Shown here: positions 1 through 8,582 of the stretch, piece after piece | Layout of the letters: every line of letters starts with the position of its first letter | Numbering within the stretch: the stretch's first letter is position 1 | DNA from: Streptomyces sp. TG1A-60 | Lineage (GTDB): Bacteria; Actinomycetota; Actinomycetes; Streptomycetales; Streptomycetaceae | NCBI RefSeq assembly: GCF_037201975.1 | Contig: NZ_CP147520.1 | Location: 4,588,001 to 4,652,000 of the forward strand | Direction of reading: 5' to 3' | DNA: 64,000 bases | Position numbers and translations under genes: made by a program | Notes under the pieces: model-generated | What the model saw: only the letters and a program-made list of their open reading frames with translations | What the model was told of the DNA's origin: nothing | Database searches by the model: none

Positions 1-335
1 CCTTCAAGATCCAGCGCCAGACGAAGCTCAAGGGCGCGAACGCCGCCCCCGAGCCCGTCAAGAAGGGCAAGACCATCACGGTCACCAGCAAGCTGACCCG
101 CGCCAACTGGAACGCCGAGACGTTCCCGGGCTACGGCCGCCAGCCGGTGAAGCTCCAGTTCAAGAAGAAGGGCACGTCGGCCTACAAGAACGTCAAGACG
201 GTCAGGACGTCCGCCACGGGCGCCCTGAAGACCACCGTCAAGGCGACCGTCGACGGCACCTACCGCTACGTCTTCGCCGGCAGCTCGGGCACGGCGGCCG
301 TGACCTCCGCGGCCGACGCGATCGACGTGAAGTAG
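1..335 (+). CDS. C-terminal part of a secreted/exported protein (partial)
   Basis: The gene enters from the left edge. It is open in the third frame from base 3 to the TAG at 333-335, giving 110 residues of a C-terminus. The product is rich in Lys, Thr, Ala and Val with alternating beta-strand-like segments and no membrane segment, as in the Ig-like tail modules of streptomycete secreted proteins. No catalytic motif is visible and the N-terminus is missing, so its function and export signal cannot be judged. A strong hairpin follows directly after the stop. The reading frame is certain; the secreted assignment is inferred from composition. Confidence 0.7.
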   Translation, partial: FKIQRQTKLKGANAAPEPVKKGKTITVTSKLTRANWNAETFPGYGRQPVKLQFKKKGTSAYKNVKTVRTSATGALKTTVKATVDGTYRYVFAGSSGTAAVTSAADAIDVK

Positions 336-346
336 GGCGCGACAGC

Positions 347-394
347 GGCGGAAGGCGCCGGCTCCGGGTTCTCCCGGGGCCGGCGCCTTCCGCC
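347..394 (+). terminator. Rho-independent-like terminator
   Basis: A perfect 16-bp inverted repeat (GGCGGAAGGCGCCGGC, 347-362, against 379-394) with a 16-nt loop begins 12 nt after the stop of the first gene. There is no T-run, as is usual in Streptomyces. It probably ends the plus-strand gene, and it also lies downstream of the converging P-type ATPase. Confidence 0.8.
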
Positions 395-503
395 GTCCGT
401 GGGGCGCGGTCGCACTGGTCGGCCCGGCCGGCGCGTGGGGACGCCGTCCTCGTGCTCCCCGCCATGCCTGCCGGAGCCGCCCGCACGGCCCTCGCCGGGA
501 CGC

Positions 504-2906
504 CTACGCCGGGAACCGCCGGTCCACCCACCGCCACAGGAACTCCAGCAGGGCCGACGCCCCCGCCGCGATGCCGACCGCCAGCCACGGCATCGTCGTG
601 CCGACCAGCCGGAGGGCGAAGAAGTCCTGGAGCCAGGGGACGACGAGGACGAGGAGGAAGCCGGTGGCCATGGCGGCGACGAGGCCGAGGCGCCACCAGG
701 TGTACGGGCGGGCGATGATGGCCAGCACCCACAGGGAGATCAGGAAGAGGGTCAGGGTGGCCGCACTGGTCTCGGCGGCCAACGCGCCCTCGCCCGAGTA
801 GTGGTGACGGGCGATCAGATAGGTGGCGAAGGTGGCCAGCGCCGCCAGTACGCCCCCCGGGATCGCGTACCGCATGACCCGCCGTACGAAGTGCGGTCTC
901 GCGCGTTCCTTGTTGGGTGCCAGGGCGAGGAAGAAGGCCGGGACGCCGATCGTCAGGGTGGCGAGGAGGGTCAGGTGGCGGGGGAGGAAGGGGTACTCCA
1001 CCTGCCAGCAGACCACCAGGATCGCCAGCAGCACCGAGTACACCGTCTTCACGAGGAAGAGCGTCGCGACGCGGGTGATGTTGCCGATCACCCGGCGGCC
1101 CTCCGCGACCACCGACGGCAGCGTCGCGAAGCTGTTGTTCAGCAGGACGATCTGGGCGACCGCTCGCGTCGCCTCCGAGCCCGAACCCATCGCCACACCG
1201 ATGTCGGCGTCCTTCAGGGCCAGCACGTCGTTCACGCCGTCGCCGGTCATCGCGACCGTGTGGCCGTGGGACTGGAGGGCGCCGACCATGTCCCGCTTCT
1301 GCTGCGGGGTGACCCGGCCGAAGACCGTGCCGGAGTCCAGCGCCCCCGCCATGTCGTCCCGCTCGGCGGGGAGCCGGCGGGCGTCCACCACGGCACCCGT
1401 CAGGCCCAGCTTTCCGGCCACCGCGCCGACCGAGACCGCGTTGTCGCCGGAGATGACCTTCGCCCGTACGTTCTGCTCCTCGAAGTAGCGGAGGGTGTCG
1501 GCGGCGTCGGGTCGCAGCCGCTGTTCGAGGACGACCAGGGCGGCGGGGTGCGCGCTCCGGGCGACCTCGGGATCGTCCAGGTCACCGGTCACCCGGGCGA
1601 GCAGCAGGACGCGCAGCCCCTCCTCGTTCAGCCGCTCGGTCTCGGTGAGGGCCGGGTCGTCGTCGGGGAGCAGGACGTCGGGGGCGCCGAGCAGCCAGGT
1701 GCTGGACCCGCCGTCGCCCTCGCCGAAGGACGCGCCGCTGTACTTGCGGGCCGAGGAGAAGGGCAGCGACCCGGTACGGCGCCAGTCCTCGCCGTCGTCC
1801 GGGCAGGCGTCGATGACGGCCCGCAGCGACGCGTTCGGCCGGGGGTCCGACGCACCGAGGGCGCCGAGGACCCTTCGTACGTACGACTCGTCGACGCCGT
1901 TGAGGGGGCGCAGCTCGGTGACGTCCATGCCGCCCTCGGTGAGGGTGCCCGTCTTGTCGAGGCAGACGGTGTCGACGCGGGCCAGGCCCTCGATGGCCGG
2001 CAGTTCCTGCACCAGGCACTGCTTGCGGCCGAGGCGGATCACGCCGATCGCGAAGGCGACGGAGGTGAGGAGGACCAGGCCCTCGGGGACCATCGGGACG
2101 ATGCCGCCGACCGTGCGGGCGACCGAGTCCCTGAAGTCGTTCTGCTTCACGATCAGCTGGCTGATGACCAGTCCGATCGCGGTCGGGACCATCATCCACG
2201 TCACGTACTTGAGGATCGTGGAGATGCCGGAGCGCAGCTCGGAGTGGACGAGGGTGAAGCGGCTCGCCTCCTCGGCCAGCTGGGCCGCGTACGCCTCCCG
2301 CCCGACCTTCGTCGCGGTGAACGCCCCGCCGCCCGCGACCACGAAACTGCCCGACATCACCTGGTCGCCGGGCTGTTTGACGATCGGGTCGGCCTCACCG
2401 GTGAGCAGCGACTCGTCGATCTCCAGGCCGTCGGTCTCGACGCACTCCCCGTCGACGACGATCTTGTCGCCGGGCCCGATCTCGATGAGGTCGCCCAGCA
2501 CGATGCCGGACGTGCCGACGTCGGCGGCCACCCCGTCCCGCCGGACCGTCGGCTTCGCCTCACCGATCACCGCGAGGGAGTCGAGGGTCTTCTTCGCCCG
2601 CCACTCCTGGATGATGCCGATGCCCGTGTTGGCGAGGATCACGAATCCGAACAGGCTGTCCTGGATCGGCGCCACGGCCAGCATGATCACCCAGAGCACG
2701 CCGATGATCGCGTTGAACCGGGTGAAGACGTTCGCGCGGACGATGTCCACCATGGAGCGGCTGCTGCGCACGGGGACGTCGTTCACCTCGCCGCGGGCCA
2801 CCCGCTCCGCGACCTCGGCGGCCGTCAGACCACGCGCCCGCCCGGTGGATGAGGCCGCGGTGGGGTGCGCGGGACCGAGGCCGGTGCCCGCGTCGATGTG
2901 CGTCAT
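504..2906 (-). CDS. Cation-translocating P-type ATPase (CtpE-like)
   Basis: An 800-residue membrane cation pump driven by ATP. Visible signatures are the actuator-domain TGE (169-171), PMVPEGL in the ion-binding M4 helix (271-277), the phosphorylation motif DKTGT with Asp317, and the hinge TGDGVND (554-560). Paired membrane helices lie near 65-100 and 235-295, with a C-terminal cluster of about six after 600. PMVPEGL, the absence of an N-terminal heavy-metal domain and the total length recall mycobacterial CtpE, a calcium uptake ATPase, rather than copper or potassium pumps; the ion is inferred. The gene stands alone and converges on the partial gene to its left. The ATG at 2906 gives the full N-terminus. 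Confidence 0.9.
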   Translation of the reverse strand: MTHIDAGTGLGPAHPTAASSTGRARGLTAAEVAERVARGEVNDVPVRSSRSMVDIVRANVFTRFNAIIGVLWVIMLAVAPIQDSLFGFVILANTGIGIIQEWRAKKTLDSLAVIGEAKPTVRRDGVAADVGTSGIVLGDLIEIGPGDKIVVDGECVETDGLEIDESLLTGEADPIVKQPGDQVMSGSFVVAGGGAFTATKVGREAYAAQLAEEASRFTLVHSELRSGISTILKYVTWMMVPTAIGLVISQLIVKQNDFRDSVARTVGGIVPMVPEGLVLLTSVAFAIGVIRLGRKQCLVQELPAIEGLARVDTVCLDKTGTLTEGGMDVTELRPLNGVDESYVRRVLGALGASDPRPNASLRAVIDACPDDGEDWRRTGSLPFSSARKYSGASFGEGDGGSSTWLLGAPDVLLPDDDPALTETERLNEEGLRVLLLARVTGDLDDPEVARSAHPAALVVLEQRLRPDAADTLRYFEEQNVRAKVISGDNAVSVGAVAGKLGLTGAVVDARRLPAERDDMAGALDSGTVFGRVTPQQKRDMVGALQSHGHTVAMTGDGVNDVLALKDADIGVAMGSGSEATRAVAQIVLLNNSFATLPSVVAEGRRVIGNITRVATLFLVKTVYSVLLAILVVCWQVEYPFLPRHLTLLATLTIGVPAFFLALAPNKERARPHFVRRVMRYAIPGGVLAALATFATYLIARHHYSGEGALAAETSAATLTLFLISLWVLAIIARPYTWWRLGLVAAMATGFLLVLVVPWLQDFFALRLVGTTMPWLAVGIAAGASALLEFLWRWVDRRFPA

Positions 2907-3082
2907 GCCCTCGACCGTACGTGCGGATGTGGGGCTCCACCCGCCGAGTGCGGCAAAGATCCGACCAGGAGACGACGGGGAAGGACGGGGGAGAGACGGC
3001 GGGGGGCGGAGGAGGGACGGGATGGCACCGTGGTCGTACGACCCTGGGGGCCGGCCGGCGGGAGTGTGTGCCCGTGCGGGTG

Positions 3083-3394
3083 CTACTCGACGGGCTCGGC
3101 CGGCGGCGCACCGGCCGCGCCGGCGTCAGTGGCGGCCTTGCGCTCGGCGTCCGCCTTGATGGCGGCTTCCCGCCTGCGCACGTAGTAGATGCCGATGATC
3201 CCGAGGCCGCTGCCCGCCAGACAGGTCCACACCCACCAGGTGTGCCCGTGGTCCTCGTACCAGCCGTAGAAGGGGAGCTGGACGAGGAAGAGGACGAACC
3301 AAAGGATCGTGCCGCCGACGACGGTCGGCACGATGGGGCCTTCCAGGGGCTCCGGTGCCTCGTGCTTCGGGGATCCCGAGAAGAAAACGACCAT
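3083..3394 (-). CDS. DUF2530 small membrane protein
   Basis: A 103-residue protein with two predicted membrane helices (about residues 24-43 and 53-70) followed by a basic RRR and a charged Ala/Glu-rich cytoplasmic tail. The pattern PIVPTVVGG, a Trp/Tyr-rich loop and YYVRRREA matches the DUF2530 family, which is widespread in Streptomyces and has no assigned function. It is transcribed alone on the minus strand, 176 nt upstream of the P-type ATPase start. No regulatory site was recognised. Confidence 0.8.
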   Translation of the reverse strand: MVVFFSGSPKHEAPEPLEGPIVPTVVGGTILWFVLFLVQLPFYGWYEDHGHTWWVWTCLAGSGLGIIGIYYVRRREAAIKADAERKAATDAGAAGAPPAEPVE

Positions 3395-3544
3395 GGGGCA
3401 CAGCTTACGAGGCGGACGGGTCTACGCGCGGAGATGGTGTCAGGCGGGTCATATGTTCATGCTGAAACAGCTTCTGATGAGCGGTGCGCCGGGGAGGGCG
3501 CGCGGGGAGCGGGCCGGTCGCGTCACCCCGTAGGACTTGTCACG

Positions 3545-3745
3545 TCACCCGTGGAACGTCGTCACGTCGCCCCCGTAGAACTTCTCGGTCTCGTCGACGG
3601 CCGACTGGAAGCGCTCGTCGAAGTCGTCGCGGACGAGCGTCCCGATCACGTAGTCCTGGACGCTCATTCCCCTTTTCGCCGCGTGGTTCCGGAGCCGGTC
3701 GAGCAGCTCCCCGTCTATCCGCAGGCTGAGCACGGTGGTCCCCAT
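3545..3745 (-). CDS. Ribbon-helix-helix (CopG/Arc-like) small protein
   Basis: A 66-residue protein. The N-terminal strand TTVLSLRIDGELLDRL followed by two helices and the turn AKRGMSVQDYV fits the ribbon-helix-helix fold of CopG/Arc DNA-binding proteins and of many antitoxins. The acidic C-terminal tail (FDERFQSAVDETEKFYGG) could bind a partner, but no toxin-like gene is adjacent, so it may be a solo regulator. A perfect 16-bp palindrome 53 nt upstream of its start is a candidate autoregulatory operator. The fold is well supported; the function is inferred. Confidence 0.7.
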   Translation of the reverse strand: MGTTVLSLRIDGELLDRLRNHAAKRGMSVQDYVIGTLVRDDFDERFQSAVDETEKFYGGDVTTFHG

Positions 3746-3797
3746 GCGTCCCAGGGTCAGGTGTGCTCAGGCTGCCGTGCCGCGTTGTGCGTATTAG

Positions 3798-3813
3798 TCA
3801 CTCATATGAGTGA
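3798..3813. promoter_or_regulatory. 16-bp perfect palindrome, candidate operator
   Basis: TCACTCATATGAGTGA is a perfect palindrome in the divergent region between the ribbon-helix-helix gene (start 3745, minus) and the MarR gene (start 3910, plus). It is AT-richer than its surroundings. Its closeness to the RHH gene suggests that protein binds it. Confidence 0.5.
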
Positions 3814-3873
3814 TGCGCCTGCCGGGATCGGTATGCGTGGCGGGATTCACGGGCACGACTGTGGAGTTTCGGT

Positions 3874-3909
3874 GTTCCTTAGCGAGGGTAATGAGTTACG
3901 CTAAAGAAC
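3874..3909. promoter_or_regulatory. Inverted repeat abutting the marR start, candidate MarR operator
   Basis: GTTCCTTAGCG (3874-3884) and CGCTAAAGAAC (3899-3909) are complementary at 10 of 11 positions, with a 14-nt spacer. The right arm ends at the base before the ATG, leaving no room for a normal ribosome-binding site. This suggests a leaderless or very short-leader mRNA under autorepression. Confidence 0.55.
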
Positions 3910-4347
3910 ATGCCTGACCTCACCCATGGCGCCGACGAGGCCGCCGTGAACGCGCTGCGGTCCGCCGTGATGCGCCTGTCCCGTCGGCTCAAGCACCAAC
4001 GGGTCGACGAATCGCTGAGCCCGACCGAGATGTCGGTGCTCGGCACCCTCGCCCGCTGCGGGACCGCCACCCCCGGCGAACTCGCCCGCAAGGAGCATGT
4101 GCAGCCGCCGTCGATGACCCGCATCGTCGCCCTGCTGGAGAGCAAGGGCCTGGTGAAGCTGAAGCCGCACCCCGAGGACCGGCGGCAGAAGGTGGTCACC
4201 CCGACCGAGCGGGCCGAGGCGATGTTGGAGGAGAGCCGCCGCAAGCGCAACGCGTTCCTCGCCTCCCTCGTGGAGAGCCTCGAAGAGGACGAGTGGGAGA
4301 AGCTCCGCGCCGCCGCGCCGGTGCTGGAGAAGCTCGCACATCTCTGA
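3910..4347 (+). CDS. MarR-family transcriptional regulator
   Basis: A 145-residue winged-helix regulator. Helices LSPTEMSVLGTLAR and TPGELARKEHVQPPSMTRIVALLE form the helix-turn-helix (about 36-78), and the wing carries the family motif PEDRRQKVVTPT (about 88-100). Such proteins act as dimeric repressors released by small phenolic or toxic ligands. It is followed in the same direction by an MFS exporter gene, the usual target of this class. The start is set by the family N-terminus and by an inverted repeat ending at the ATG. Confidence 0.9.
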   Translation: MPDLTHGADEAAVNALRSAVMRLSRRLKHQRVDESLSPTEMSVLGTLARCGTATPGELARKEHVQPPSMTRIVALLESKGLVKLKPHPEDRRQKVVTPTERAEAMLEESRRKRNAFLASLVESLEEDEWEKLRAAAPVLEKLAHL

Positions 4348-4536
4348 CCGGCGCCGCCGCCGGGTGCGCCGGAGCGCTGGGGCGCGCCGCAGGGACCGCC
4401 GGTACGCCCCGGTGCCAGCCTGTGCGCTGCTCGGGCCGGGCCCGCCCCGGCCCGAGAACCAGCAGACGGAAAGGGAGCGGTGAGGCTTACGCAACCGCAC
4501 GACACGCACGCGTTCCACCCAAGGAGGCGAACCCTT

Positions 4537-6125
4537 TTGAGTACGGGACCCGGAACACCTTCCGCCCCCGCACCGACGCCCATCCCCGCCCCCCACCCAC
4601 CGCGAACATCCCCGAAGCACCACCGGATACCACCGGTGCGGTGCGGCGGCGCGACGACGCCGGCCGGGTGAAGCCGAGGGGCGAGGGTGCGAGTCCCGTC
4701 CCGCCCGCGAGCGCCGCCGCTCCGACGGCTTCCGGGGCGCCCGGGGCCCCGGCGACCGGCGGGAACTCCTCGACGACCGGCGCGAGCTCCTCGGCAGCCG
4801 CTCCCGACGCCCCACCGGCAGCCGCTCCCGACGCCCCTGAGCGCGTGTCCATGTTCCGGTCGTTGCGCGTGCGGAACTACCGGCTGTTCTTCCTCGGGCA
4901 GGTGGTGTCGAACATCGGCACCTGGATGCAGCGGATCGCGCAGGACTGGCTGGTGCTGAGTCTGACGGGGTCGTCGACGGCGGTCGGTGTGACGATGGCC
5001 CTGCAGTTTCTGCCGATGCTGCTGTTCGGGCTGTACGGCGGCGTGCTGGTCGACCGGTTCCCGAAGCGGCGGCTGCTGTTCCTGACGCAGACGTCCATGG
5101 CGGTGACCGGCCTGGCGCTGGCCGCGCTGACGCTCTCCGGGCAAGTGCAGGTGTGGCATGTGTACGTGGCCGCCTTCGCCGTGGGCATGGCCACCGTGGT
5201 CGACAACCCGGCCCGGCAGTCGTTCGTGTCGGAGATGGTCGGCCCCGGGGAACTGCAGAACGCGGTCAGCCTCAACTCGGCGAACTTCCAGTCGGCCCGC
5301 CTGGTCGGCCCGGCCGTCGCCGGTGTGCTGATCACCACCGTCGGCACCGGCTGGGCCTTCCTCTACAACGGCCTCTCCTTCATCGCCCCCATCGTCGGCC
5401 TGCTGCTGATGAGGACCCGCGACCTGCGCCCCGTCCGCCGGGCCCCGCGCGCCAAGGGCCAGCTCCGCGAGGGCCTGCGCTATGTCGCCGGCCGGCCGCA
5501 CCTGCTCTGGCCCATCGTCCTGGTCGGCTTCATCGGCACCTTCGGCTTCAACTTCCCCGTCTGGCTGTCGGCGTACGCGGACGACGTGTTCCACTCGGGC
5601 GCCGGCTCCTACAGCCTCTTCAACACGCTCATGGCGGTCGGATCGGTCGCGGGCGCCCTGCTCGCGGCCCGGCGCGGTACCGCCCGGCTGCGCGTGCTGA
5701 TCGGCGGCGCGCTGGCCTTCGGCCTGCTGCAGGTCGTGGCCGCGCTGGCGCCGTCGTACTGGATCTTCGCGCTGCTCATGGTGCCGATAGGGATGTTCGG
5801 TCTGACGGTGAACGTCACCACCAACACGGCCATCCAGATGGGCACCGACCCCGCGATGCGCGGCCGGGTCATGGCCCTCTACATGATGGTCTTCCTCGGC
5901 GGCACACCCCTGGGCGCGCCGATCGCAGGCTGGGCCACCGACGCGTACGGCCCCCGGGCCGGCTTCGTCGCCGGCGGCGTCGTATCCACCGTCGCGGCGG
6001 TCACCGTGGGCCTGATCCTGGTCAGGACGGGAGGCCTGCGGCTGTCGGTGGGATGGCACCACGGGCACCCCCGGGTGCGGTTCGTGCCCAAGGAGCAGCC
6101 GGTCGCCGTGGCCGGCCCGGCCTAG
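4537..6125 (+). CDS. MFS transporter, 5' end apparently frameshifted
   Basis: From 4848 to the stop the frame encodes a full major-facilitator permease of the EntS/MFS_3 type: VRNYRLFFLGQVVSNIGTWMQ (split here as VRNYRLFFLG then QVVSNIGTWMQ), the loop DRFPKRR, about twelve hydrophobic helices and a basic tail. It is probably an exporter regulated by the preceding MarR protein. The only good ribosome-binding site (AAGGAGG, 4521-4527) precedes TTG at 4537, which begins a typical LSTGPG start, but that frame stops at 4671. The transporter frame is open further upstream and has only weak GTG candidates (4641, 4668, 4845). One base missing in the C-run at 4589-4594 would join the two. The coordinates given assume that repair. 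Confidence 0.75.
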
Positions 6126-6192
6126 CGTGCTGCGCCGGCACCTCGTGGTGGGCGCTCGCCAAGGTGATCCGTTGCCTGGGAACGTGGTGGTC

Positions 6193-6783
6193 ATGAGTGC
6201 GACTAGTGCCGTGCGGCTGTTCGCCGCGGTGTTGCCGCCCGCCGACGTCGTCGATGAACTCGGCCTGGTGATCGGGGAGTTGAAGAGCAGGGCCGGTGCG
6301 GACCGTATGAGGTGGACCGCGTCGCCCGGCTGGCACTTCACGCTCGCCTTCTACGGCGAGGTCGACGAGAACGCCGTACCGGAGCTGTCGCGGCGGCTCG
6401 AACGGGCCGCGCGGCGGAGCGAGCCGTTCGAGCTGGCCGTGCGGGGCGGCGGGCAGTTCGGGCACGGCCGGGCGCTGTGGGCGGGTGCGGAGGGCGACCT
6501 CGGCGCCCTGCGGCTGCTGGCCGACCGGGCGGAGGCGGCGGCGCGGAGGGCGGGGCTGCCGATGGGGGAGCACCGCCGGTACACACCCCACCTCACGGTG
6601 GCCCGCAGCCGGAAGGACGTCGACGTACGGCCGTACGTCACAGCCCTCGACGCCTTCGCCGGCCGTGTGTGGACGGTGTCCGACCTCGCGCTGGTCCGCA
6701 GCGACCTGCCGGTCTCCGGGGTGCCGGGCGAGCAGCCCCGGTACGAGGCGGTCGCGCGCTGGGCGCTCGGGGCGGCCGGATAG
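6193..6783 (+). CDS. thpR: RNA 2',3'-cyclic phosphodiesterase (2'-5' RNA ligase family)
   Basis: A 196-residue cytosolic protein of the 2H phosphoesterase superfamily. The two catalytic HxTx motifs are HFTL (His48, Thr50) and HLTV (His133, Thr135), at the expected spacing. It opens with RLFAAVLPPADVVDEL, typical of bacterial LigT/ThpR enzymes, which hydrolyse 2',3'-cyclic phosphate RNA ends and ligate 2'-5' tRNA halves in vitro. The ATG at 6193 was preferred over an upstream in-frame start because it gives the family N-terminus. A tiny membrane-protein ORF follows after 29 nt. Confidence 0.9.
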   Translation: MSATSAVRLFAAVLPPADVVDELGLVIGELKSRAGADRMRWTASPGWHFTLAFYGEVDENAVPELSRRLERAARRSEPFELAVRGGGQFGHGRALWAGAEGDLGALRLLADRAEAAARRAGLPMGEHRRYTPHLTVARSRKDVDVRPYVTALDAFAGRVWTVSDLALVRSDLPVSGVPGEQPRYEAVARWALGAAG

Positions 6784-6812
6784 CCGCCGGCGCGGCCGGT
6801 TAGTCTCGGGGT

Positions 6813-6902
6813 GTGGACCCGAAGACCCGTAACCGGATCATGGCCGGTGTGCTTGTGCTGATGTTCGTGGTGGTCGCTCTCGCGGCGGCGCTCGGCAAGT
6901 GA
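6813..6902 (+). CDS. Small single-span membrane protein (29 aa)
   Basis: GTG at 6813 opens a 29-codon frame: a charged start (VDPKTRNR) followed by one hydrophobic helix of about 18 residues ending ALGK. A polar N-terminus with a single membrane span and GC-rich third positions resembles the micro-membrane proteins annotated in many Streptomyces genomes. It lies 29 nt after the thpR gene in the same direction and is probably co-transcribed. The Shine-Dalgarno sequence is weak (CTCGGGG). Function unknown. Confidence 0.55.
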   Translation: MDPKTRNRIMAGVLVLMFVVVALAAALGK

Positions 6903-6976
6903 GTAGCCGGTTCGCCCTGCCGGAGAGCCGGGAGAGACCGGAGAGCCGGGACCAGGAGCCGGGGGACCGCGGACCG

Positions 6977-7038
6977 TACTGATCTGCGGCCCGGTGGGGG
7001 CTGGTCGCGCCCACGCGGACGGAACCGCAGATCGGTAC
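6977..7038. repeat. Dispersed hairpin repeat acting as bidirectional terminator
   Basis: Arms GTACTGATCTGCGG (6977-6990) and CCGCAGATCGGTAC (7025-7038) pair with one mismatch around a core with GGCTGGTCGCGC. It lies between convergent genes. The core resembles the intergenic hairpin element found near 35.2, 53.6 and 58.4 kb in this window. Confidence 0.6.
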
Positions 7039-7069
7039 AGTGTCGCGCGCCGCTTTCAGCGGCCGGGTG

Positions 7070-8062
7070 TCACCAGGCGAAGGCCTCCGGAGACGGGCCC
7101 GGCCCCGGGAAGATCTCGTCCAGCGAGGTCAGGACTTCCTCGCTGAGCTCCAGCTCGGCCGCCCGGATCGCGGATCGGAGCTGCTCCGCCGTGCGCGGGC
7201 CGACGATGGGGCCCGTGACACCGGGCCGCGTCAGCAGCCAGGCGAGGGCGGCCTCGCCCGGCTCGATGCCGTGCTTGTCGAGCAGGTCCTCGTACGCCTG
7301 GATCTGGGCGCGTACGGCGGTGTCGGCGAGGGCGTCGGCGGAACGGCCGGAGGTACGGCGACCGCCCTGGGCCTCCTTCTTGATGACCCCGCCGAGCAGC
7401 CCGCCGTGCAGCGGAGACCAGGGGATGACGCCGAGGCCGTATTCCTGTGCGGCCGGGATGACCTCCATCTCGGCGCGGCGTTCCGCGAGGTTGTAGAGGC
7501 ACTGCTCGCTGACGAGGCCGATGGTGCCGCCACGGCGGGCGGCGATCTCGTTCGCCTGGGCGATCTTGTAGCCGGGGAAGTTGCTGGACCCGGCGTAGAG
7601 AATCTTGCCCTGCTGGACGAGGACGTCGATGGCCTGCCAGATCTCCTCGAAGGGGGTGCTGCGATCGATGTGGTGGAACTGGTAGAGGTCGATGTAGTCG
7701 GTCCGCAGCCGCTTGAGCGACGCGTCCACCGCCCGCCGGATGTTCACCGCCGAGAGCTTGTCGTGGTTGGGCCAGGGCGTGCCGGCGGCGCCCATGTTGC
7801 CGTACACCTTGGTCGCGAGGACGACCTTGTCGCGGCGCTCGCCGCCCTTCGCGAACCAGTTGCCGATGATCTCCTCCGTACGGCCCTTGTTCTCACCCCA
7901 GCCGTACACGTTCGCCGTGTCCACGAAATTCAGCCCCGCGTCGAGCGCCGAATCCATGATCACGTGGCTGGTGGCTTCATCCGTCTGAGGTCCGAAGTTC
8001 ATGGTGCCGAGGACGAGTCGGCTGACCTTGAGTCCGGTGCGTCCGAGCTGCGTGTACTTCAT
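7070..8062 (-). CDS. Aldo/keto reductase
   Basis: A 330-residue NADPH-dependent oxidoreductase with an (alpha/beta)8 barrel. The catalytic tetrad is visible: Asp48 (NFVDTA), Tyr53 (NVYG), Lys85 (LATKVYG) and His130 (YQFHHID). It opens with MKYTQLGRTGLKVS, and the C-terminal half carries the NADP-binding GPRTAEQL motif. It belongs to the YajO/YhdN-like group of general aldehyde/ketone reductases; the substrate cannot be read. The ATG at 8062 is the family start. The frame continues open upstream only because it runs into the remains of an MFS gene. Confidence 0.92.
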   Translation of the reverse strand: MKYTQLGRTGLKVSRLVLGTMNFGPQTDEATSHVIMDSALDAGLNFVDTANVYGWGENKGRTEEIIGNWFAKGGERRDKVVLATKVYGNMGAAGTPWPNHDKLSAVNIRRAVDASLKRLRTDYIDLYQFHHIDRSTPFEEIWQAIDVLVQQGKILYAGSSNFPGYKIAQANEIAARRGGTIGLVSEQCLYNLAERRAEMEVIPAAQEYGLGVIPWSPLHGGLLGGVIKKEAQGGRRTSGRSADALADTAVRAQIQAYEDLLDKHGIEPGEAALAWLLTRPGVTGPIVGPRTAEQLRSAIRAAELELSEEVLTSLDEIFPGPGPSPEAFAW

Positions 8063-8099
8063 GTGCTCCAGCCAACGGGGTGGAGTGCGCTCAAGGCAA

Positions 8100-8449
8100 G
8101 GGGCCCGGGGCGCTCCGGGCGCCGCTCGTGCCCGCCGATCGCTCGGATGCCCGCTGCCGAGAGGAGGTAGCTGACCGCGTCGGCCACGAGTGTCGTCCCA
8201 GGGCCGAAGAGGCCGATCGCGGTGCCGCCCAGCGGGGCCCAGCATCGCCACCACCACCGCCCCGGCCGCCAAGCCGGTGGCCGCCAGTGCCGAGACCTCC
8301 GTGGGGCCGACGTCCAGGACCAGGACCGCGAGCAGGGGGAACGCGTCGAACGCCGGCCGCGTACCGCACGTACTGACCGCGTACGCCGCCCACAGCCACC
8401 GCAACTCCCGCCCCGGCGCCCGCCCGGCCCGCGCCACCACCTCCGCCAC
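8100..8449 (-). pseudogene. Remnant of an MFS transporter gene
   Basis: From ATG at 8449 the frame reads an MFS N-terminus (RWLWAAYAVSTCG, then AFDAFPLLAVLVLDVGPTEV), ending about AVVVAMLGP. The next recognisable piece, GLFGPGTTLVADAVSYLLS then AAGIRAIGGHE, belongs to the middle of such transporters and lies in another frame. The first helices are therefore joined to a later segment by an internal deletion, and the rest is absent. It abuts the aldo/keto reductase start. Confidence 0.65.
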
Positions 8450-8582
8450 ACCGCCCGCCGCCGTGCGCGACGGAGCGCCACACCTCAGGCCGCCGTGCGC
8501 GACGGAGCCCCGTGCTCACGCCGACCGGGCCATCCAAGCGAGCGGGGGCGGCCGGCCAAGCGCGCAGCGAGGCCCGACGCCG

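Noticed and set aside
399..2852. 817-codon plus-strand frame opposite the P-type ATPase
   Set aside because: Shadow of the ATPase: rich in Arg, Gly and Asp/His with no domain, no ribosome-binding site, while the minus strand holds all P-type ATPase motifs.
3879..6341. 820-codon minus-strand frame over marR and the MFS gene
   Set aside because: Antisense artefact of high GC; low-complexity product without a domain.
7070..8449. 459-residue aldo/keto reductase with a membrane N-terminus
   Set aside because: The extra 129 residues are an MFS relic; the family start is at 8062.
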